Part shown: piece by piece, positions 56,287-64,000 of the stretch
How positions within the stretch are numbered: position 1 is the stretch's first letter
How the letters are laid out: every line of letters starts with the position of its first letter
NCBI GenBank assembly: GCA_038380435.1
Contig: JAWZYU010000123.1
Coordinates: forward strand, 496,001 to 560,000
DNA: 64,000 nucleotides
Direction of reading: 5' to 3'
DNA from: Ryuthela nishihirai
Taxonomy: Eukaryota; Arthropoda; Arachnida; Araneae; Heptathelidae
Program-made: the position numbers and the translations under genes
Notes under the pieces: generated by a model
Database searches by the model: none
What the model was told of the DNA's origin: nothing
The model's input: only the letters and a program-made list of their open reading frames with translations

Positions 56287-56628
56287 TACTCGTAATCTCC
56301 TGTTCTCTGGTACCAGTCCCGCCAGGGCCAGCATTCAGATTTATCTCCGCAAATATTCCGCTCTGTCAGTAGGAGACAACATTGGAATTGGAAAGGCCGA
56401 TGTCCATGGGATGGGACGTTAAGACGGGGGCCCATGTGAGATAGAGTCATAACGTGTTCACTTTAGAGAAAACGCTGGATAGTTTTCAGGAGAGGTTACC
56501 ATGTCTCCCAACAGCTGTCCAATGAGTTCCCTCCCTCCAATCTTTTCTGAGCACTCGGGGTGTTTGTGACCTGGCCATTTAGCTCTTTTTGTACAAAACA
56601 CGTGCCGCTCAGAGATAAAACAACCCAA
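56287..56628 (+). repeat. SINE-A directly upstream of RTE copy 2
   Basis: Decayed head, then 'cagatttatctccgcaaata', 'ctgtccaatgagttccctcc' and 'gctcagagataaaacaaccc'. RTE copy 2 inserted within ~10 bp of its 3' end. Confidence 0.8.
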
Positions 56629-56637
56629 ACAAAATTG

Positions 56638-59600
56638 GTCTGTAAATGGTAGCTAGGTAGTCACTGGAAGGAGAGCTATGCACCAATCCCCTGTGATGAT
56701 GCATAGAACCGGCCAGGCCTAGCACCTAATGTCCGACCCCGCCTTCTCGTGGTGCGGACCGTTAGTAACTTTCAAAAGATATACTCTCTTGTGGAAGTCA
56801 ACGGAAGGGGAGGGCTGCCAGATTAGTATGGCCTATTGATCTGGACAACTATGGCTACTTTTCTTTTTTTTCTACCCTGCTGAGGAGTGGTCAACACACA
56901 GGGTCCTGGTGCTGACCATATAAACATACTGGACTGGACAGATATATGGCTCTGAGCTTGATTATGGATCCTGATTTTGCTGCACTGGTGGGCTTCTGTG
57001 GAGGGAAAATCTTCCGCTGTGTTTTCTGTTTGTTTGTGGGTTGACAGCCCCAAGTGAATAGATTCGCAGGATATGTATATCAGCTGGTGGATAATCCTGA
57101 GCAGAAGTCATCGCAGGCACCTGAACTCTTTGCTTCTATTGGCATCGTCAAATTCTACATTGGAGGAAGTCTTCCAGTGTAGATGGCTTCAGCCTTTAGT
57201 AGTGGGGGAACGGGTCTTTGCCCCATGTCTGCGATTAGGGGGCTGTTTGATATTGTCGGCATTCCCTCTCTCAATAAACATAGTTTCTTTAAACATCCCA
57301 CTAACCATTTTCTCTCCATAGGTAGTTGGAATGTGAGGACTCTGCACAGAGCTTTTTCTCTTGATGTCCTCACACAAGAATTCCACCGTTATAATTTAGA
57401 TATTCTCGGCTTGCAAGACACCAGATGGACAGATAAAGGTCAGATTCTTAAAAATAACCTTAAATTTATCTTTTCAGGGCGGGACGACAATAAGCATCAC
57501 CAAGGCGTGGGTCTGCTTCTCAGCAGACACGCTAGCGATGCTCTTCTACGATATGAGTGCATTAATGAAAGGTTTCTTACAGCAAAATTTCAGACAAGCG
57601 TTAAAGACTTGAATGTTATCTGCTGTTATGCCCCCACTGAGGATGCCGATGAGGATGAGAAGGATAGGTTTTATGAACAACTTCAGGATATTTTGAATTC
57701 TGTCAAGAAAGGAGATATTACCCTTGTTCTTGGTGACTTCAATGCCAAAGTTGGTACTGACTCTGACCTTTGGGGAGGAGTAATAGGCCCTTTTGGTATT
57801 GGTAGCTGCAATGGCAATGGGAAACGTCTCCTACAGGTAAGTAAACTCAATGGATTCAGAATAACTAACACTTATTACAAACACCGCGACATACATAAGT
57901 ACACATGGGTTTCACCTGATGGGCTGCATAAGAATATGATTGATTACATATTAATTAACAGCAAATGGGCTAGTTCTGTTCGGAATACCAGGGCATATAG
58001 GGGAGCTGAAATTGGATCTGACCATTACCTTGTTAAAAGTGTGTTGCAACTTAAACTTAAAAAGTGTTGTGCTAGGGTTAAAAAATTTACTTTTAATACT
58101 AAAGCTCTGAAAGATCCAGTTATAGCCAAAGCTTACCATGATAGGTTACTTAGTCATTATGACAGTCATGGTTTGCTTACTACTGAAGTTGAGGAAGAAT
58201 GGGATCATTTTAAACAGGCTTTTTTGGACACTAACAGTACTCTTTTGGGAAAAAAGGAGCAGAAGAGTCAGAATTATCTGAGTGATAAGGCACTTGAGCT
58301 TATTTCGGAAAGAAAGAACTGCAGGAATGCACTTAATCAATACCCTACTAGTCCTAATAGAAAGCATTACAGAGACCTTAATAAACTTGTAAAGGATCAG
58401 TTAGCTGCTGATAAGAATCTTTGGCTTGATGGTTTGGCTGACAAAGCCGAGGAAGCAGTTAGACAGCACAACAGCAGAGAGCTCTACCAGATAGTTAATG
58501 TTTTGTGTGGTAGAAAACGGACAGGCATACAAGGATTGAAGGATAAACAAGGTAAGGTTATAGAAGGGGAGGATTCTGTCATGGCTAGGTGGGCTGAGTA
58601 TTTCAGTGATGTTCTAAACAATGTAGTTAGTTCTACTCCCATTGTTTGCAATGATGATAGATGCATTGGTGGCTTTAATGTTGGCCCTCTAACACAATCT
58701 GAAGTTATTTTGGCTGTTTCTAAACTTAAACTTCATAAATCCCCAGGGGTGGATGAAATTACTACGGAAATGCTTAGAGCTGGGAATGTTTCTGTTACCA
58801 CTTGGATGACTGAAATTCTGAATATCTTTTATGATAAAGGCATGGTTCCTAAGGATTTTCCCAAAGCTATTGTTATCCCTATTTTCAAAAAAGGTGATCG
58901 CAGTTCTTGTGATAACTATAGGGGTATCAGCCTACTCTCTGTTCCAGGTAAAGTTCTTTCCATGATTGTGCTTAATAGAATTAAGAATCTGGTTGACAGT
59001 CAATTGCGTGATGAGCAATGTGGATTCAGAAGTGATAGGGGATGTGTGGATCAGATATTTTCACTTAGGCAGATTCTTGAGAAATGTTTAAAGTTTCAGA
59101 AACCTTTGGTTGCTAGCTTTGTTGATTTCAAAAAGGCTTTCGATTCTGTTGATCGTCATAATTTGTGGTTGATTGTGAGATCATATGGTATACCAGACAA
59201 GTTAGTTAACATTATGAAAGCTCTCTATAATAACACTGAGTCGTGTGTGAGAGTTGGTAAGGCTTGTAGCAATTGGTTTAGCATTACTTCTGGTGTTCGA
59301 CAAGGGTGCATTTTGTCTCCTTTTCTCTTTAGCTTGGTTATTGATTATGTTATGCGAAATTCACTTCAAGGGAAAGATTTTGGCCTGAAATGGGCTGGAG
59401 ATACGAAAATTTCTGATTTAGATTATGCTGATGATTTAGCCCTTTTGGCAAATGATGTTGATGAGATGAACTCTTTCATTCGAGCTGTTGATGAGACTGG
59501 TAGTAGAGTAGGTTTGGTTATAAACAGAGAGAAAACTAAAGTGATGAAAATTGGTCAGGCAGGCTGTGATTCAGTTAATCTGAATGGTTGCAGTCTGGAG

Positions 59601-60232
59601 CAGGTGTCACAGTTTAATTATCTTGGGAGCTATGTAACAGATAATGGTGATGTGCGGCATGAGATTAACAGACGAATAGGGATTGCTGCCGGGACTTTTA
59701 AGAACCTATGGAGAGTGTGGAGAAATAGGCGTATACACCTCAAGACTAAAATTAGACTGTATAATAGTTTGGTTCTTTTTAGGGTTAGTTATGGTAGTGA
59801 AACTTGGACACTTTGTAAACAAGATAACAGGAAACTAGATGCTTTTGATTCCAGATGCTTACGCAGTATCTTGGGCATTAGGTGGTTCAACTTTGTAACT
59901 AATGATGAGACTAGGCAAAGGAGTTTGCAACCTCCTTTAAGCACCATATTGTGCAGAGAGAGACTCCGTTGGTTTGGCCATGTTGCCCGTATGAATAATT
60001 ATAGATTGGCGAATAGGGTTATGAACAGTGTGCCTAAAGGCCTCAGAAGGAGGGGGAGACCTAGGATGCGGTGGGCAGACAATGTCAAACAGGACCTTGT
60101 TAGAATTGGTGTGCAGTGGCCGGATGCAGTAGATGTAGCTCAGGATAGATTTGCTTGGAGAACTAAATTGCACGGTCTGGTTGGACCTCCGTAGCCCATG
60201 GCTGGTTGAGGATGATGATGATGATGATGATG
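56638..60232 (+). mobile_element. RTE-clade LINE copy 2, full length, ORF intact
   Basis: Begins at the same base context as copy 1 ('gtctgtaaatggtagctagg') and ends in (GAT)n directly after the ORF. Flanking aaacaaaatt (56627-56636) and aaccaaaatt (60233-60242) match at 9 of 10 and are a candidate target duplication. The 5' UTR (56638-57182) shares paired segments with copy 1 (gctagg/cctagc, ctatgca/tgcatag). Near-identity of the copies argues for recent activity of the family. Confidence 0.9.
57183..60194 (+). CDS. RTE retrotransposon endonuclease/reverse transcriptase, 1003 aa
   Basis: Uninterrupted ORF from ATG at 57183 (a TAG precedes it immediately) to TAG at 60192. The N-terminal APE-type endonuclease spans roughly residues 45-285: 'SIGSWNVRTL' (N50), 'LGLQDTRWTDKG', 'LVLGDFNAKVG' (D185, N187) and 'GSDHYLV' (D280, H281). 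Reverse transcriptase spans roughly 500-800: 'IFKKGDRSSCDNYRGISLL', 'ASFVDFKKAFDSVDR' (D648), 'GVRQGCILSPFLFSL' and 'YADD' (748-751). The C-terminal 'RLRWFGHVARM' and 'GRPRMRWADNVKQDL' are typical of this LINE group. The enzyme nicks target DNA and reverse-transcribes element RNA at the nick. Oddity: residue 79 is Asp (codon gac, 57417-57419) where copy 1 and APE-type enzymes have the metal-binding Glu. The frame is intact but endonuclease activity is doubtful. Confidence 0.93.
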   Translation: MASAFSSGGTGLCPMSAIRGLFDIVGIPSLNKHSFFKHPTNHFLSIGSWNVRTLHRAFSLDVLTQEFHRYNLDILGLQDTRWTDKGQILKNNLKFIFSGRDDNKHHQGVGLLLSRHASDALLRYECINERFLTAKFQTSVKDLNVICCYAPTEDADEDEKDRFYEQLQDILNSVKKGDITLVLGDFNAKVGTDSDLWGGVIGPFGIGSCNGNGKRLLQVSKLNGFRITNTYYKHRDIHKYTWVSPDGLHKNMIDYILINSKWASSVRNTRAYRGAEIGSDHYLVKSVLQLKLKKCCARVKKFTFNTKALKDPVIAKAYHDRLLSHYDSHGLLTTEVEEEWDHFKQAFLDTNSTLLGKKEQKSQNYLSDKALELISERKNCRNALNQYPTSPNRKHYRDLNKLVKDQLAADKNLWLDGLADKAEEAVRQHNSRELYQIVNVLCGRKRTGIQGLKDKQGKVIEGEDSVMARWAEYFSDVLNNVVSSTPIVCNDDRCIGGFNVGPLTQSEVILAVSKLKLHKSPGVDEITTEMLRAGNVSVTTWMTEILNIFYDKGMVPKDFPKAIVIPIFKKGDRSSCDNYRGISLLSVPGKVLSMIVLNRIKNLVDSQLRDEQCGFRSDRGCVDQIFSLRQILEKCLKFQKPLVASFVDFKKAFDSVDRHNLWLIVRSYGIPDKLVNIMKALYNNTESCVRVGKACSNWFSITSGVRQGCILSPFLFSLVIDYVMRNSLQGKDFGLKWAGDTKISDLDYADDLALLANDVDEMNSFIRAVDETGSRVGLVINREKTKVMKIGQAGCDSVNLNGCSLEQVSQFNYLGSYVTDNGDVRHEINRRIGIAAGTFKNLWRVWRNRRIHLKTKIRLYNSLVLFRVSYGSETWTLCKQDNRKLDAFDSRCLRSILGIRWFNFVTNDETRQRSLQPPLSTILCRERLRWFGHVARMNNYRLANRVMNSVPKGLRRRGRPRMRWADNVKQDLVRIGVQWPDAVDVAQDRFAWRTKLHGLVGPP

Positions 60233-60271
60233 AACCAAAATTTATAAATACATTTCATCTTAACCAATGGA

Positions 60272-60540
60272 GAGAGGGTGGCTCAGTCGGTAGTAGGCCA
60301 GTCTCTAGTTCCCAGGTTCGAGTCTCGCCATTCATTGCATTGCATTTTACCACTGGAAACCCTTCCCGCGCTGTCCTCGGATCTTAGAGGACACCGATAG
60401 GCTTGGAAAATCCGCCGTCCATCAGGTGGGATATTACGCTATGGCCCCAAGTGAATGAGTGCTATGCACTGTACACGTCAAAAAACACGCTGGATGGCCT
60501 CAAAGGCAGGCTATCATGTCTCCTAACAGCTGCCCAGTTG
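60272..60540 (+). repeat. SINE-A, shortened
   Basis: Head 'gagggtggctcagtcggtag' with B box 'ggttcgagtctcg'. The body runs to 'aacagctgcccagttg' without the normal tail. Confidence 0.8.
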
Positions 60541-61045
60541 TCGGAAACCATAAAATTGGTTTCAAGACCCAGTAATATGTCGCGAAAAATTCTGATCTAA
60601 CTTCTAATTCTAACTTCTTTAATATTCATTCTAAAGTATCTTTTAATCTGATTTCAAAATTTTATTTTCTGTTATGAATTGCCTGAAAGCATTCAACTAG
60701 AAATTGTGTGAGATTATGGCATACCGATAAATTGAAAGAAACAAAATTTTTGTGAATTATTTAATTATAGGCTTATTTTAATTACTATTTCAGCATTTGT
60801 TACACATCTTAACGACAATATTTGATGTTTTCAAATCGATATGCCACAAGCAAGTTCTTTATCTTAACGACCATTTCACGTCTTTTTTGGTATATTTTTT
60901 TACCTATTTTCTTATTGTTTTTCCTCGTGATGTCTGTTGTTTTTTCCATTGATTATGGAACAAACATACAAACCGACAAATTATGTCACTCTGCGTGGTA
61001 AAGTATCATAGATGTCCTGTAGATATGAAAAACAAAGTAATGAAC
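60541..61045. other. No recognisable feature
   Basis: AT-rich, no supported gene. Confidence 0.45.
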
Positions 61046-61240
61046 TGAAAAAACTGGTTGTGCCATGAATGGGATTCGAACCCATATCTTCCGGTAACCG
61101 GCCAGGTATGTTAACCATTTACCATCAACTGCTGGCGTTTCTTCTTCAACTAGTGTGACTTAACTTTCCCGCATTTTTTGTTTGATTCGCACAGTGGTGC
61201 CACCTATCAAGAAGTGGATAACTATGTTGTCTCTTAGAGC
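61046..61240 (-). repeat. SINE-C copy 3
   Basis: The minus strand reads 'gataggtggcaccactgtg', 'cgaatcaaacaaaaaatgcg' and then the tRNA-like part with B box 'ggttcgaatccca' and 'ttcatggcac'. It has the same layout as 7477-7692, with a divergent middle. Confidence 0.65.
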
Positions 61241-61430
61241 TGAAATTTAATATTTGCCACTCCTGACAATTTTTTACAGGTAATTATTTCATGTGTCACT
61301 TTCTGTGCTTTTCAGGGCTATTGTTCCACGAAATGCAGTGCATAGTGCGTTAAATGAATGCTTGGGTGTCAGAAGCGTTATGGGATGTCATTATTTGGCC
61401 CCATAATCTTCTACCCATAAAAAAGGAGAT

Positions 61431-61817
61431 TTATGCAAATCGTCCTTCTCTCTTCCGAATATTAGTATCCACAGTTAGGTTATCAAATGAAAGCTTCTCT
61501 TGTGGAGAGTGTCGTAACCGTATGCCTTTGGATCCGGTTTCGCCATTTTTGTCTACATCCTCCAACTGGCTCCATCTCGAAATGAATTGCCTCCTTTTCC
61601 CATTTCCCCTTTCTCGATCCTTTGTTTTTCCCTCCTGACCTGTTAGAAACACCGAAGAGGAGTTAGGCAGATTTCTAAAAAGTTCCGTAGCATCGCTCTC
61701 CCTCTCCATTTCCATCTGCACACGTATGCTGCCCTTGCCTCGTGCGCAACAAGTCACACGCACTAATACGGAGGTTAAGATACCGACGGGTGATATACCT
61801 TTGGGCAAGTGTCTCAC
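61431..61817 (-). other. Unassigned 128-codon ORF in GC-richer sequence
   Basis: ATG at 61817 ('MRHLPKGISPVGILTSVLVR'). Less AT-rich than its surroundings, Lys/Arg/Glu-rich, no motif recognised. It could be a piece of a host exon or promoter region, or chance. Confidence 0.2.
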
Positions 61818-62344
61818 CGATGAGAGAACTGTAAATTCACAGATGAAGGAGAAGACAGATAAGTAACGAAATCAAATTGCAGTGCAGCGCCACCTAACGT
61901 AAGGTACGAATTATTCATTTTCTGTCTGCTCTCGTCATGTTAAGACCACCATTAATCTGTCTCCTTTCGTAGCTTTCAACAGAAGATAGAAATGTTTGAA
62001 ACGTGTATTGATATGGTGTTTTGTTTCTTTATTTAATCTAGTGATTTGACAAATTTCGAAGTATTAAATAAAATTGCAAACACAACAAATTGCGACTGAA
62101 AAACAAATAAGAAAATAAGTTAAAAGAGAAATGAAATTTGACAATTAACCACCACCTGTTTTACAAAATAATTTAATTAAATTACCTTTAGTTCGTTCAA
62201 TCAAAGGTCATCTTCCCTCTATTTCGAAGGGTATATCACGGATGTATTTCAACAATATGTCCATCATTTATAAGAAAATCAAATTTTCCTGAGATTAGTT
62301 GTCCACAAATATAAAAAAGATTTAGTTCTTGGAAAAAAAAATAT
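61818..62344. other. No recognisable feature
   Basis: AT-rich, no supported gene. Confidence 0.45.
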
Positions 62345-62770
62345 TGATTCTGCTCTCGATGTCCCTTGATTTGTTACTAACAGACAACTTCATAAAGATT
62401 TGGGCATCGACCACATACATACCCATATTAAATACATCTCAAAAAGGTTTTTTGAGGCTGTTAAAAATAATCGTAATGCGATTATTTCTACTTTGCTTAA
62501 TTATGATCACAATGTTCTTAATAAGTACAAGAGGCCTAAAATGATGGCTTTCTCTGAAGAAGGCTACTCGTTTTAGGTCCCTTGTGCATGATATATGCTA
62601 TTTTTAGCTTGTGTTTTAGGTTAGCCTATAGGGGCCCACCCGTTGGTGGTTTACGTGCTATATGTTTTTAATTATGCCAAATGAGCGTATTCTCAAACGG
62701 AGATGGAAATGGGTAACGTTTTACGTGGAACTGAGATTAGTTGCCTAATCTCAGAATCTGAGCATGCTCA
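62345..62770 (+). pseudogene. LINE ORF2 C-terminus and 3' UTR (Jockey-like)
   Basis: 'FVTNRQLHKDLGIDHIHTHI', 'KYISKRFFEAVKNNRNAIIS', 'TLLNYDHNVLNKYKRPKMMA', stop after 'FSEEGYSF'. The 3' UTR has 'tataggggcccacccgttgg' and 'tggtttacg', matching 39760. 5'-truncated insertion. Confidence 0.8.
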
Positions 62771-62969
62771 TAAGGCTTCAAATGCTTTATTCCTCGTATA
62801 ATTGTAACATATGTTGCCATCTGCTTCAGGACGATGTTTGTAAATAGAGAAGACAAGTGATACGGGGGGTTTCCTACGATAATAGTTCACTGGAAGTATA
62901 AAAGTTTATATCATTAATTGAGATATCTTAATGGCAGTCAGTAGTTCAAAGGTTAAGGAGGGTCCGGTA

Positions 62970-63184
62970 CGGTCGCTCAAAAAATATCTCAACACTATGG
63001 TTTATTACAGAATTCAGCAAAAATATCTGGCAACCATTTTTTTTAGAAATTAGTGATCTGGCAACCTTCGTGTACAGTACACGAAAGTTGCCAGATCACT
63101 AATTTCTAAAAACAATCGTTGTCAGATATTTTTTTCTGAATTCTGTAATCAATGAATAGTGTTAGGATATTATTTGAGCGACTG
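62970..63184. mobile_element. Palindromic MITE, complete
   Basis: 215 bp, TA on both sides (62968-62969 and 63185-63186). The two ~105-bp arms are near-perfect inverted copies meeting at 'cttcgtgtacagtacacga'. Ends read c(a/g)gtcgctcaaa. It lies immediately next to the Tigger-like gene, cutting off that gene's 3' coding end. Partial relatives occur at 23568, 44055 and 55858. Confidence 0.85.
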
Positions 63185-63186
63185 TA

Positions 63187-64000
63187 CTATTCGCCTAATG
63201 TCAACTTTACAATGTCGATTTGTCTTGCCAACATGGTAGATCACATCCTTGATATTTATTGATTTCAAAGCATTTAAAAGTCTTATTCCGTCATTTTCGG
63301 TTCGCTGTAGAATTCCTGAAAGTAGCTTTCTCCTGTATCGCCTTTTCTTGCGTACAAGCACGCCTTGATCCATTGGTCGCACTAAAGATGTTACATTAGG
63401 TGGCAAAAACATGGCTTTCATGTTGTCAGAAATGAGTTCGCTTGGTTGTGTTGGGGCATTTGCCGAGAATGAGTAGGGCCTTTACAGGCATTTTAAGACT
63501 TCTCAAGTTTTTTTTTTTACTTTTGGAACAAATTCTGTAAAGAACCATTCCTTAAAAAAATATGAGTCTATCGAAGCAGACTTTTGAGCTTTGCAGTAAA
63601 CTGTCAGAGCAGCTAAATTTAAATGCTTGAAAGCTCGGAGTTTGCTCATTTCCCAATTACGAAAAGAGTAAGTTTCTGTGTACCTGCAGCATTTGTACGC
63701 ACAGCCATAGTGATTCTTTCTTTCTTTGTTTTAAATCCTGATGCTGAGGTTTCTTGCATTGTCACAAACGTTTTCGTTGGAAGAAGTTTAAAATTTAACC
63801 CAGTTTCATTCTACATTGCAGATTTGTTCTGCGCAAAGGCCTTCTTCTTCAATAAGAACTAAAAGTTTTTCTGAAAATTCCTTTTCTGCTAACGAATCAG
63901 CTGAAAATTTCTCACCACAAACACCAAAGTAGTGAACACCATGCCGTTTTTTTCCAGCGAGAAAGCCATCCCTCGCTTGCTGAAAAATCTCCCCCATTTT
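63187..64000 (-). pseudogene. Tigger/pogo-like transposase, truncated by window edge
   Basis: Minus-strand reading from the window edge: 'KKRHGVHYFGVCGEKFSADS' (end of a CENP-B-type DNA-binding domain), 'LIEEEGLCAEQICNVE', a stop, 'TGLNFKLLPTKTFVTMQ', 'KERITMAVRTNAAGTQKLTL' and 'FVIGK'. Then 'YFFKEWFFTEFVPK' and 'MKAMFLPPNVTSLVRPMDQG' and 'RRYRRKLLSGIL' run down to 'SINIKDVIYHV'. This is the order of Tigger/jerky-type transposases. Stops, frameshifts and loss of the residues around the second catalytic Asp show that it is dead. Its 3' coding end is cut by the MITE at 62970-63184. Confidence 0.85.

Noticed and set aside
56638..56760. HDV-type ribozyme at the RTE 5' end
   Set aside because: Segment order and loop lengths do not fit the nested double pseudoknot. 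Only a generally structured leader is supported.

Overview
This window looks like a gene-poor, transposon-dense, AT-rich stretch of an animal nuclear genome. I find no intact host gene, rRNA gene or functional tRNA gene. Several elements resemble families common in arthropods: a Jockey-like LINE with zinc-knuckle gag, Tc1/mariner relatives, a Tigger/pogo relative, hAT relatives and an RTE LINE. From these I infer an arthropod, most likely a chelicerate (spider-like). That is family resemblance from memory, not a database match.

Layout. 1-9.6 kb: degenerate AT-rich repeats, hAT-type MITEs, one tRNA-derived SINE and a duplicated second tRNA-like SINE. 10-13.7 kb: a broken hAT transposase, a 167-bp tandem array derived from the SINE-A tail, a full SINE-A and an RTE stub. 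14.6-19.4 kb: two broken Tc1/mariner transposases, a 595-bp TIR element and a foldback element. 19.7-23.6 kb: a minus-strand Jockey-like LINE with many lesions. 24-29.3 kb: AT-rich sequence, SINEs and degenerate arrays. 29.35-32.95 kb: RTE copy 1 (one frameshift). 33-39 kb: a minisatellite, SINE fragments, hairpins, a hAT MITE and an orphan 199-codon ORF. 39.4-47.5 kb: LINE 3' ends, a Tc1 pseudogene and SINEs. 48.9-49.8 kb: a TIR element with a captured host-gene fragment. 50.3-52.1 kb: a broken copy of an uncharacterised protein family. 52-60.5 kb: more SINEs and RTE copy 2, which has an intact 1003-codon ORF. 61-64 kb: SINE, LINE 3' end, a palindromic MITE and a Tigger-like transposase cut by the window edge.

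How the pieces interact. RTE copy 2 supplies the only uninterrupted reverse transcriptase here, but it has Asp in place of a conserved catalytic Glu in its endonuclease. The non-autonomous families (SINE-A with a tRNA-Met-like head, SINE-B, SINE-C, palindromic MITEs, hAT MITEs) depend on enzymes encoded elsewhere. Nesting is frequent: a LINE piece inside a SINE, a MITE abutting the Tigger gene, an RTE directly behind a SINE.

The most striking object is the 873-bp TA-flanked element at 48896-49768. Its 61-bp inverted repeats enclose the 3' half of a mariner-like transposase plus an antisense piece that reads like a monocarboxylate-transporter (SLC16-type) exon. This looks like capture of host coding DNA by a cut-and-paste transposon.
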